Below are positions 22,729 to 33,218 of a stretch of 64,000 bases of DNA, one piece after another. Both the position numbers and the translations under genes were made by a program. Each line of letters opens with the position of its first letter. Position 1 is the first letter of the stretch. Below the pieces are notes generated by a model. That model saw only the letters and a list, made by a program, of their open reading frames with translations. It searched no databases and was not told the origin of the DNA. The stretch is taken from assembly GCF_040939455.1 (NCBI RefSeq), contig NC_134120.1:56187001-56251000 (forward strand), written 5' to 3'. Source of the stretch: Microcebus murinus (Eukaryota > Chordata > Mammalia > Primates > Cheirogaleidae).

Positions 22729-25700
22729 TGATTTCATTCTTTTTATGACTGAATAGTATTCCACTGTGTTTATGTACCATATTTTCTTTATACCAATCAT
22801 CTGTTGATGAACATTTAGGTTGATTCCATGTCTTTGCTATTGTGAATAGTGCTGCAATAAGCATACGAGTGTAGGAATCTTTTTGATATGACGATTTCTT
22901 TTCCTTTGGGGATACTCAGTAGTGGGATTGCTGGATCAAATAGTAGTTTTATTTTTAGTTCTTTGAGAAATTTCCATACTGTTCTCCAGTGAGGTTCCAT
23001 TAATTTACATTCCCAGCATCAGTTTATAGCATTCCCTTTTCTCTGCATCTTTACCAACATCTGCTATTTTTTTGTCTTTTTAATAATAGCCATACATACT
23101 GGTTGAAGATGATATCTCATTATGGTTTTAATTTTCATTTCTTTGATGACTAATGATGTTGAGCATTTTTTCCTGTGCTTGGCCATTTGTATGTCTTTTT
23201 TTGAAAAATGTCTATTTGTGTCCTTTGCCCACGTTTTAATGGAATTGTTTTTGTTGTTATTGTTGAGTTGTTTGAGTTCCTTGTAAATTCTGGATATTAT
23301 TTCCCTGTTGGATACATAGTTTGCAAATATTTCTGCAGATTGTCTGTTTACTTGTTTATTTCATTTGTTGTGTAGAAGCTTTTTAGTTTAATTAAGTCTC
23401 ATTTGTCTATTTTTGTTTATGTTGCCTGTGTTTTTGAGGTGTTAGTCATGAATTCTTTGCCTAGACCAAAGTCCAGAAAAGTTTTCACTAGGTTTACTTT
23501 CAGTATTTTTACAGTTCAGGTCTTAAACTTAAGTCTTTAATCCATCTTTAGTTAATTTTTGTATATGGTGAGAGAGAGAGAGGTCCAGTTTCATTTTGCA
23601 TGTGGCAATCCAAATATCCCAGCATCATTTATTGAAAAGGTGTCCTTTCCCCAGTGTATGTTTTTGTCGACTTTGTCAAAGATCAGTTGGCTGTAGATAT
23701 GTGGCTTTATTTCTGGGTTATCTATTCTGTTCCATTGATCTATGTGTTTATTTTTATGCCAGTACCACACTTTTCTGGTTACTATAGACTTGCAGTATAA
23801 TTTAAAGTCAAGTAATGTGATGTCTCCAGATTTATTCTTTTTGCTTAGGATTGCTTTGACTATTCAGGCTCTTTTTTAGTTCCATATGAATTTTAGGATT
23901 GTTTTTTCTGATTATGTGAAAAATGATGTTGGTATTTGAAAGAGAATGCATTGAATTGGTAGATTGCTTTGGGAAGTATGGTCATTTTAATGATTGATAT
24001 TAATTCTTCTGATCCCTGAGCATGGGATGTTTTTCCATTTGTTTGTAACATCTACAATTTCTTTCATCATTTTTTTGTAGTTTTCCTTGTAGAGATCTTT
24101 TGCATCCTTGGTTAAATATAGTCCTAGGTATATATATTTTTTGTAGCTATTAAAAGTGGGATTGCCTTCTTGATTTGGTTCTCTGCTTGATCACTACTGA
24201 TATATAGAAAAATTATTGATTTTTGTACCTTGATTTTGTATACTGAAACTATACTGAATTCATTTATCAAATTTGAGAGTTTTTTTGGTGGGTTTCCTGG
24301 TATAAGAACATATCATATAAGTGAACAGGGATAATTTGACTTCCTCTTTTCCAATTTGCATGCCTTTTATTTTTTTCTCTTGTCTGATTGCTCTGTTAGG
24401 ACTTCTAGTATTATTTTAAATAGGAGTAGTGAAAGTGAACATCTTTGTTTTGTCCCAGTTCTTACAGAGAATGTTTTCAACTATGGCTTTGTTGTATACG
24501 GCTTTTATTATTTTGAGGTATTTTTCCTCTACAGCTACTTTGCTGAGGGTCTCTATCATAAAGGATGTTGAATTTTCTGCATCTATTGAAATGATCATAA
24601 AGGTTTTGTCCTTAATTCTGTTTATGGGATGTATCACACTTATTGGATTTGCATAGATAAACCATCCTTGCATCTCTGGTATAAAACTCACTTGATTATG
24701 GTGTAGTCTCTTTTTTATGGGCTGTTGGATTCACTCTACTAGTTTTTGTTGAGGAGTTCTGTGTTTATGTTTGTCAGGGTATTGGTCTATAGTTTTCTTT
24801 CTTTGTCTGGCTTTTGTATCAGTGTGATACTGGCCTTGTAAATGAGTTAGGGAGGATTCCCTACTTCTCAATTTTTGGGAACAGTTTCAGGAGAATTCTT
24901 TGTAGCTTTAGTAGAATTCAACTATGAATCCCTCTGGTCCTGGGCATTTTTTGGTGGGAAACTTTTTATTACTGTTTCAATCTTGCTACTCATTATTGGT
25001 CTGTTCAGGAGTTCTATTTCTTTCTGGTTCAATCTTGAGACGTTGTATATTTTCAGGAATTTATCCATTTCCTCTAGGTTTTCTAGTTTGTGAGTATATA
25101 GCTGTTGATAATAATCTTTGGTGATCTTTTGCATTTCTGTGGTGTCAGTTATAATGTTTCCTTTCTTCATTTCCAATTGTTTATTTGGTTCTGCTCTCTC
25201 CTTTTCTTAGTCAGTCTAGCTAGTAATTTATCAATTATATTTATCTTTTGAAGAACAAACTTTTCACTTCATTGATCCTTTGTGATTTTTTGATATCTAT
25301 TTCATTAGTTTTTTGATCTTTATATTGTTTTTCTTCTGTTAACTTTGGGTTTGGTTTGTTCTTGTTTTTCTAGCTCCTTGTGGTATGATATTAGGTTAGG
25401 TTGTTAATTTGTGATCTTTCTAATTGTTTGATGTAGCTATTTATAATGCTATAAATTTACCTCTTAGTACTGCTTTTTTTCAGTATCCCAGAGATTTTGA
25501 AATGTTGTGTTTCCATTTTTATTCATTTAAAATTTTTTTAAATTTCCATTTTAAATTTTTTCATTGACCCGATGATCTTTCAGAAGCATGTCATTTAATT
25601 TCCATGTATTTGTATAGTTTCCTAAGTTCCTGTTGGTATCAGTTTCTAGTCTTATTCCACTGTGTTCTGAGATACTTGATATAATTTTGATTTTTTAAAA

Positions 25701-26049
25701 ATTTGTAGTGACTTGTTTTGTGGCCTAAGCTATGGTCTACCTTGGAGAATGTTCCATGTGCTGATGAGAAGAATGCATATTCTGCAGTTGTTGGGTACAA
25801 CGTTCTATAAATTCTATTAAGTCTGTTAAGTACATTCGGTCTAAAGTCCAATTTAAGTCTGATGTTTCTTTCCTGATTTTCTCTCTCAATGATCTGTCTA
25901 GTGCTGTGAGTGGGGTGTTTAAGGCCCCCCAAAATATTGCATTGCTATCCATCTCTTTGTTTGGTCTGGTAATATTTATGAATCTGGGTGCTCTGGTGGA
26001 CATTAGAATTACTATATAGTCTTAATGAATTGATCCCTTTATCATTATT

Positions 26050-26267
26050 CTTTTCATTTATTTTTTTTTTCAGAATATTATGGGCATAAAAATGTTAAGG
26101 TTACGTATATTGCCCTTCCCTCCCTCCCCCCTCGAGTCAGAGCTTCAAGCGTGTCCATCCCCCAGTTGGTGGGCATCATACTCATTATGTATGTATATAC
26201 CTATCCCCTCCCCCCCCACCTGCCTGACACCCAATAAATGTTATTCCTATATATCTACTTAGGTGTT
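26050..26267 (-). mobile_element. 5'-truncated L1 3' end nested in the large L1
   Basis: T-rich start, then CAGAATATTATGGGCATAAA, a C-rich tract and TACTCATTATGTATGTATAT: the reverse complement of the L1 3' end seen at 37869. A 13-bp direct repeat CTTTATCATTATT at 26037-26049 and 26268-26280 defines it exactly. It inserted after the host L1. Confidence 0.93.
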
Positions 26268-28380
26268 CTTTATCATTATTTAATACAATGACCTTCTTTG
26301 TATTTTTATATTGTTTTTGATTTAAAACTACTCCTGATTGCTTTTGGTTTCCGTTTATGTGGAATATCTTTCAACCTATTTACTTTCAGTCTGCATATGT
26401 GTTTACATATAAAGTGAGTATCTTATAAGCAGCATAGTTGGATTATATATTTTTATCCATTCCACAAATCTATATATTTTAAGTGGAACATTTAATCTAT
26501 TAACATTCAAGGTTGATATTAAAATGTAAAGTATTGTTCCTGTTACATTGTTAATTGCTATCTGTTTTATGAATTCGTTGTTTTGATCTTTTTCTCTGTT
26601 TATCTTTGCGATTTGGTGGAACTCCATTTTGTTGTATTTGATTTCTTTCTCTCCCTTTTGTTCAGTTGTTTTATATGACCTATGAGTTTTATACTTTCAT
26701 TTATTTTTATGATGGCAAATATCAACTTTTCATTTCCATTTTTAGGACATCTTTAAGCATTTCTTGTAGGGCTGATCTAAAGGTGATAAATCCACTCAGT
26801 GTTTGCTTGTGCAGGAAAGACTTTATTTCTCCTTCATTTATGAAGTTCAATCTAGGTGAATCTAAAATTATTTATAGGCAATTTTTTTCTTTCAGGACTT
26901 TGAAAATCTCATCCTATTTTCTTCTGGCTTGTAAAGTTTCTGCTAAGAAGTCACCTAGTAGTCTGATAGGTTCCTTTATAGGTGAATAAACACTCTTTTG
27001 CTGATTTTAAAATCCTTTTCTTCGTGCTGACTTCAGACAGTCTGATGACTATATGGTGCAATGAAGTTCATTTATAATGTATTTTCCTGGGGATACTTGG
27101 GCCTCCTGTATCTTCATGTCTAAATCTGTTGCTAAACTTGGGACACTTTTGACAATCATTTCCTTAAACAGTTTTTCTAAACTTTTAAATTTTTCTTCCC
27201 TCTCGGCCATACCAATAATTTATAAGTTCAGTTCTTTATGTAGTCCTATACATCTTAAAGGCTTTTTTCATTCTTTTCTTTAATTTTTATTTTTTCATTT
27301 TTTTCTGACTCAATTAATTCAAAAGACCTGTCTTCAAGTTCGGAGATTCTTTCTTCCTTTTGGTGTAGACTATTGTTTTATCTTTCAAATGTATTTTATA
27401 ATTCCTTTAATGAAATTTTCATTTCCAGAATTTCTGTTAGGGTTTTTCTAAGTTATTTATCTCCTTGACAAATTTCTTGTTCATATCCTGATTTGATTTT
27501 CTGATTTCTTTGTACTGATTTTCATATTTCTCTTTCATCTCATTGAGCTTCTTTAAAATCAATATTTTCACTTCTTTATATGGCATTTTGAGGATATTTT
27601 TGGGGGTTGGGATCTATTGCTAGAGAATTATTGTGTTTCTTTCAGGATGACATAATATCTTGCTTTTAAATACTTTTTGTATCTTTACACTGATTTCTGT
27701 GCATCTGGAGAAACAGTTGCTTCTTCTTTCTCATTTTTAAATTTACTTTCATTGGAGTAGACCTTTTTTCTTGAAGATGTAACTATGATGTATGTTGGGA
27801 AGGGCCATTTGGCATTTCTTCTTGGGGTGTTCAGTGGCAAAGACTCTGTATGATTTCTTTATTATAAATATGCTGGCTCTCTCAAATGCCAGTTGTAGTG
27901 GTTGTGTACCAAGTGGGTGAGCAAGTTCATGACCCCTTGAGTAGCCAGGGTGGCATGGATGATGGTGGTAGCAGAGTTTGTGAGAAGCTTCTCTTGTTCT
28001 TTAGCACTGTGCAGTTATGTCGGCAGATGTTGTAAAATGGGCTGTGCAGGTTGACCTCTGGTCCAATAAGTAGCACTTGCAGGTAAGAGCCAGCTCAGTG
28101 GTAGAAGAAGGGTTTATGCCCAACTTCTACTAACTGGCAGAAGGACTTGAGTGTCCCAATAGTGGGCTGGGCCATGGAATGCCCAAGGGCCTGGGTCTTG
28201 TGCTCTGTCTCAGTGGGGGTGAGGATGAAGCTAAGCAAAGCTGGACCAGACAAGCCTGAATTTATGCCCCCCCCCATGGCAGGTGCAAGCACTAGCCCTG
28301 ATGGGGGCTTTAGGGCAGACCTAAGGCCCTTGGGGAAGTCCCCAGGTGAGGAGCAACCACTGCTGTGCTTAGGTTTCAGC

Positions 28381-28592
28381 ATGGGGTAATTCCAGTGCCA
28401 TAGCATAGCAAGCGGGAGTGGGACCTGCTTCTCTCTCACTCTCTCATATCCCAGACCTGGCGAGGCTCACTCCCACATCCTGACTGTGACAGTCAGTTAG
28501 GATATTTATCCACTGTAGTTTGATTCCAGTTTGCACTGCTGCCCTGGGACATGGGAGTCACTGCCTGGGTCAATACCACTCCCCACTGGCAA
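28381..28592. repeat. 212-bp repeat, copy within the L1 5' region
   Basis: Part of the L1 5' untranslated region; matches 29706-29917 without gaps and with three mismatches by eye. Confidence 0.95.
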
Positions 28593-29205
28593 CTCTCCTC
28601 CTGCTCTAGTCCCAGTGTGTGCAGGGGTGAAGGAATGAAGGTTCCAGCACCAGCAGCTACACTTGTTTTTTAGTTCTGGCTCCAGGATACACTACCCTGC
28701 TCAAGCCCCAAATCTCCAAGCCCCAGCCTGAGTTTCTCTTGCCAGCAGCTGCTGCCACTGCTAGCTCCCAGGACCTGTGCAGCTTGCTATGAGCTGGGAT
28801 CGAGAACAACAATCTTCTACAAGTGTGCAGGTCTGAGGAAGCATGTAGGACACTTTTCAGAGCAGTTCCTTCTCACAGTCTCCTGGCCACTCCCTAAGTT
28901 AGCACCAGGGCTCAGGAGGGTCCTGTGGCCTGGACTGCATGATTCCCTAGTAGGAAACAGGGTCACAGAGAGACACTCGCTCATTCTCCCCAGTAGCAGG
29001 GATTCACTCCTGGTTTTCAACCAGTCCCAGCAATACAGGCTGCCTGCTCTACTTCTCATTCCCAGATTCTGGAGTTTCCTTCTGGTTTTCTGTTGAACTC
29101 TCATGTTCCTTCTCGGGTAAATGTTTGCAGCATGACTGCTTGCATGCTATTTTGGTCCTGGTAAGTGGATTAAGCATCCTGGAAGAGCCTCTGGTCATCC
29201 ACCTT

Positions 29206-29223
29206 CTGAAATTCACTGCTTTT
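29206..29223. repeat. Target-site duplication, right copy, of the large L1
   Basis: Identical to 22055-22072 over 18 bases. It marks the 5' end of the L1 and shows the insertion is not 5'-truncated by much, if at all. Confidence 0.92.
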
Positions 29224-29705
29224 AAATCCCTTTCCTGAGGATGCATGCATACCTGTGTCGGGTGCCAGGAGCACATTCAACACTGTGCAAGGCCCTGAGG
29301 AAGATGCACCAGACTGTCCAATTACTTCCATCTGGGCAGGAAATCAACTCCAGCAAGTGGCCTCCCTCAAGATGTTCATCCTTGGTTGTTTTCCACTTGA
29401 CTGTGATGTCATTACAATTGTAAAAGAAGATACACTCCTTGTATAAATACTCCATTGACTCTGCAATGTTTCTTATTTTGAAGGACTCCGCAGATGAAAA
29501 AAATAAAATTTCATCCCAGAAAATAGAACCCCTTGCTGTTTCTATTAATCTTTGAAGCTGAAGGAAAAATAGTTCTAAGTGCCCAGACTTTTATATTAGC
29601 ACTTCCTCAAGGACTAGGAAAAAAACTTATGATTTTGGGGAGCTCCATTCTTTAGGAGTATAGTACCTAGAAAATAGTGTTTCTAAAAATATATTTATTG
29701 AATAT

Positions 29706-29917
29706 ATGGGGTAATTCCAGTGCCATAGCATAGCAAGCGGGAGTGGGACCTGCTTCTCTTTCACTCTCTCATATCCCAGACCTGGCGAGGCTCGCTCCCA
29801 CATCCTGACTGTGACAGTCAGTTAGGATATTTATTCACTGTAGTTTGATTCCAGTTTGCACTGCTGCCCTGGGACATGGGAGTCACTGCCTGGGTCAATA
29901 CCACTCCCCACTGGCAA
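29706..29917. repeat. 212-bp repeat, second copy outside the L1
   Basis: A direct-orientation copy of 28381-28592 with three mismatches seen in 212 bases. It lies 483 bases outside the L1's target-site duplication and ends exactly where an older L1 fragment begins. Confidence 0.95.
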
Positions 29918-29924
29918 TATTCAC

Positions 29925-30665
29925 ATACGATACCATATCACATATCATATGACATACCATGCAATTCACTCATTTGAAGTGTACAACTCAGTGGTTCCTA
30001 GCATATTCACACAGTTGTGCGATTACTGCAATCAATTTTAAAACATTTTCATGCCCCCAAAAAGAAGCCCCATAAAAGTTCCTCCTTTTCTCCCCATCTA
30101 AGTCCTAGTCAATTGCTAATTTAACTTTTTGTCTCTATAGATTTGCCTAATCTGGTACTTTATGTAAATGGATTAATATAATATGTATTCTTTTGAATGC
30201 AGATTTCATTACTTAGCATAATGTTTTCAAGGTTTATCCATTTTGTAGCATGTACAGGGCCTTATTCTTTTTAATTACCAAATAATATTCCACGGTATGG
30301 CCATACGACATGTTATTTATCCATATTCATCAGTTGATGGGCATTTAGTTTGTTTCTATATTTTCAGCTATGATGGATCATGCTCCCAAGAACATTCATG
30401 TGCAAGTTTTCATGTGAACATATGTTTTCAATTCTCTTGGGTATATATAAATCTAGGGCTGGAATTGCTGGTTTTATGAAAATTCTATGTTTAACATTTT
30501 GAGGAACTGACACGGTATTTTCCAAAGTTGTTATACCATCTTACATTCCCACCAGCAGTATGTGATAGTACCAATTTTCCCACATCCTCAGTACATTTGT
30601 TATTATTTATCTTTTTAAATTATAGCCATACTAGTGGATATGAAGTGGTATCTCATTGTGGTTCA
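29925..30665 (-). mobile_element. Old L1 fragment, antisense
   Basis: Reverse-oriented old mammalian L1 3' region: TTGAAGTGTACAACTCAGTG, AATAATATTCCACGGTATGG, CATTCCCACCAGCAGTATG and a GAAGTGGTATCTCATTGTGG-like end. Diverged, with no intact frame. Confidence 0.88.
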
Positions 30666-32300
30666 TAGTATGAATAGGATTTTTGTAAATATTTGGCAAA
30701 GAAATGAAAAGAATAAATAGGTAAATGAATGGGTCATTTTCATTTTGAATTGCCCCCTTAACTATCCATAAATGTCCATTTATCATTTACTTTCAACATA
30801 AACCAGTGCCAGTAAGTCCTGGTAAATGTTCCCAGGATCTAATGAAATCAAGAACCAGAGTGCCTACATTTCTGAAAATCTGGCATTAAAATGCCAGAAG
30901 TCACTATGAATCAAACTATAGCTGCAAATTGAGAAAGAAATCTGTTTCTCTAATGCATTTCTTACTCAGAGAGGCCAGGAGTAATTGGGGGCAGGTGGGA
31001 TATCCTTCCTAGGGAAGGCGAGTTAAAAGCCAGTTTTGAAGGCAGCAGTTGATATGGTTTGATGGAGCCTGGAATGAGACACACTTATGACTGTTGCAAA
31101 GCTGTTCAGAATGGCTCCACAGGAGGTGTTCAGACCCTCACGTACTAAGGCTGGTTTCTTCTCTCTTATTTTTTAACACACTGACTCATCTGGTACTCTG
31201 TAAGCAGTGTATGTTTAATAATATGTTTTTATAAATCTTATTGTGATAGAGATTGTATGAGCTTGGAGTTGTGTTGTTATTGTCTATCACAAAATCTTGC
31301 TTTTTTTTGTTTTTGGACTCCTAGATACTTTAAAATATAAGTGCATAATTTCCCAGAATCACTTTTTTTTTTTACAGGTAACAAATTATTTTCTTAGTAA
31401 TGTTTTCCTCCCTAAGAACTGTTAATTTTAGATTAGATGGGTGAGTATTCAACTAATTATTGGCATGCATTTTTAGAAATCTCATTGTTATTCTGAGTCA
31501 GGTTGTAATGGATTTATACAATCAAAAGAATAAGATTTTGAATTTCTCTTATAGAAAAACCTAACTTACCAGTTGTGTGTGAGTGTGTGTGTCTCTCTGT
31601 GTGTGTCTGTGTTAAAGGGGAAAAAGAGGGAGGGGAGATAAAAGAAAGGACTATTAAATAAAGGTGACTTGTACATGGGAGTATTAAGAAAGATTTTGAG
31701 CATGGAGTATGGTTTGGAAGAAAAGCAGGGTTGTGTAGGCATGGGAGTTTGGGATGAATGAATAAATGAATGAATAAACTTTCCATGGTCCACAAACACA
31801 GGGATTATGGTATCACCTTTAACTGTCAATAGCATTCACTTGTTAGAATTTTTTTCCTTTACTCCAATACCCCTTCACCAAAAAAATCTGTTATGAGGAC
31901 TGACATCCCATTTACACTGATTGTCTTGGATAGGGGGTGTCTGGTAACCCTTAAAGCAGGTGGTTGCTCCCAGGAAAAGTGAATTTCATGTGATGCAAAT
32001 GTCTCCTTCAGAGATATTAATTTTAAAAACTCATTCAATATATTCACATTTGATTTACTGTCTTAATGAAGTCAGCAACAGAAAGTGAATGTGTATTTAG
32101 TCTGCTACTTTGTTAACAAAAGAAACAAACAGGAAGTTGCACCTAATCTTCTGAAATAAAACTATTAAATAGCCCATGAAAACAAATGAGTAGTGAAAAG
32201 ATTATGAACTTTCTAACTCAGATGAAGGCATATCATATAATCAGTAGAAGAAAAAAATGCAAGTGCCATTCTTAATTTTTACTACTAAAAATGTTTTATG

Positions 32301-32528
32301 CAGCAAGTCCCTAACCTTTCTGGCATCAGGGAACAGTTTCATGGAAGACAAATTCTCCATGGACCAGGGGCGGGAGAAGGATGGCGAGCAATGGGAGTGG
32401 CTATAAATACAGATGAGGCTTCTCTTCCTTCCTGGCTCTGTCAGCTGCCACTCACCTCCTGCTGTGCGGCCCAGTTACTAACAGGCTACAGACTGGTATC
32501 AGTCTCTGGCCAGGAGTTGGGGACCTCA
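32301..32528 (+). mobile_element. hAT-type non-autonomous DNA transposon (MER class)
   Basis: The left end AGTCCCTAACCTTTCTGGCA and right end GCCAGGAGTTGGGGACCTCA are degenerate terminal inverted repeats. Inside is TTTCATGGAAGACAAATTCT and CCATGGACCAGGGG. An 8-bp near-identical duplication GTTTTATG / GTTTTATA flanks it (32293-32300 and 32529-32536), as expected of hAT elements. Confidence 0.82.
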
Positions 32529-32987
32529 GTTTTATAGGACATAATTGGAGGAAAAATGTTGCCATTAATAAGCAATACTTATATAAAACAGCAATGTGCT
32601 AAGCATGTTTTACAAATTGATAATCTATCAAAGAAAGTCTGCTAACCTCATGATATATTTTATATGGTATTTTCCTATTTCCACATCTAATTTCTACTAG
32701 AGTGCAATTTATACTAAAAAATAATTTATATTATAATTTTTCTTTGAGTGGAAAGTATTGTCATTTTTAAGTAAAAGCTAAAATCATGGTGTAACATAAT
32801 GTTAATGTTTAAATTATAGAGACCTTTAAGCACTGTAAATTATCTCTTCCCATCACATGTATCTGTTTGCTTTGCAAAGCAGTGAATATTTGGAGCCTGT
32901 TTTTGTTAGGTTTCTCTTAGTTATGATTATTAAAATTTTTGTGGTTTTGTGCCATTGTTTTGTTTTCTTGTTTTCCTATTCACTTAC

Positions 32988-33218
32988 CTTTGAAGCAAGT
33001 TCTCCTGGCTCTTTCTTTTCTAAAAATCCTGGGACCTTTTTAATTTCAGGAAGCTCAAAACTCCATATATACTGTAATATCAACAATAGATTTCCATAAA
33101 CCACCATGAAAGGAGAGCTGATCATGGCATATTTTCTTCTGTTGCGAATCATCCAAAGAGTGCACGACCAGATAAGCAGCACGAACGTCAACCAGCTATG
33201 ATAGGTGATGCTCCAGGC
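32988..33218 (-). CDS. PIEZO2: PIEZO2 exon (6th of 12), two transmembrane helices
   Basis: 231 nt, exactly 77 codons, phase 0 to 0. Acceptor CTCCCTCCAG|GCCTGG; donor AAG|GTAAGT, close to the ideal consensus. The peptide starts AWSITYHSWLTFVLLIW, has a basic turn (RNRRKYAM) and a second helix (FMVVYGNLLLILQYIW), then a polar end with VPGFLEKKEPGELASK. It is essentially identical to the human segment I remember. The intron that follows is the 11-kb one containing the full-length L1. Confidence 0.98.

Larger units (their letters stand above)
22073..29205 (-). mobile_element. Nearly full-length LINE-1, antisense to plus strand
   Basis: The element reads 5' to 3' on the minus strand: a GC-richer 5' untranslated region (about 29205-27700), decayed ORF1 region (about 27650-26600), ORF2 (about 26560-22740) and 3' region. 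ORF2 is recognisable from minus-strand pieces such as LENLEEMDKFLKIYNVSRLN and IDAENSTSFMIETLSK, and from the classic 3' wording around 22745-23000. Many stops and frameshifts break it, so it is not active. It is flanked by an 18-bp direct repeat, CTGAAATTCACTGCTTTT, at 22055-22072 and 29206-29223. It has received a SINE (22384-22728) and a shorter L1 (26050-26267). It shares its transcriptional orientation with PIEZO2. Confidence 0.93.
21939..32987 (-). other. PIEZO2: PIEZO2 intron, 11 kb
   Basis: Holds the antisense full-length L1 with nested insertions (22073-29205), a copied 212-bp L1 5' segment (29706-29917), an older antisense L1 fragment (about 29925-30665), GT-rich and GAAT simple repeats (about 31573-31615 and 31752-31780) and a hAT-type MER element (32301-32528). 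No exon or RNA gene was seen. Confidence 0.88.

Noticed and set aside
28095..28439. Open frames on both strands in the GC-richer region
   Set aside because: They lie in the 5' untranslated region of the antisense L1 and do not resemble ORF1.
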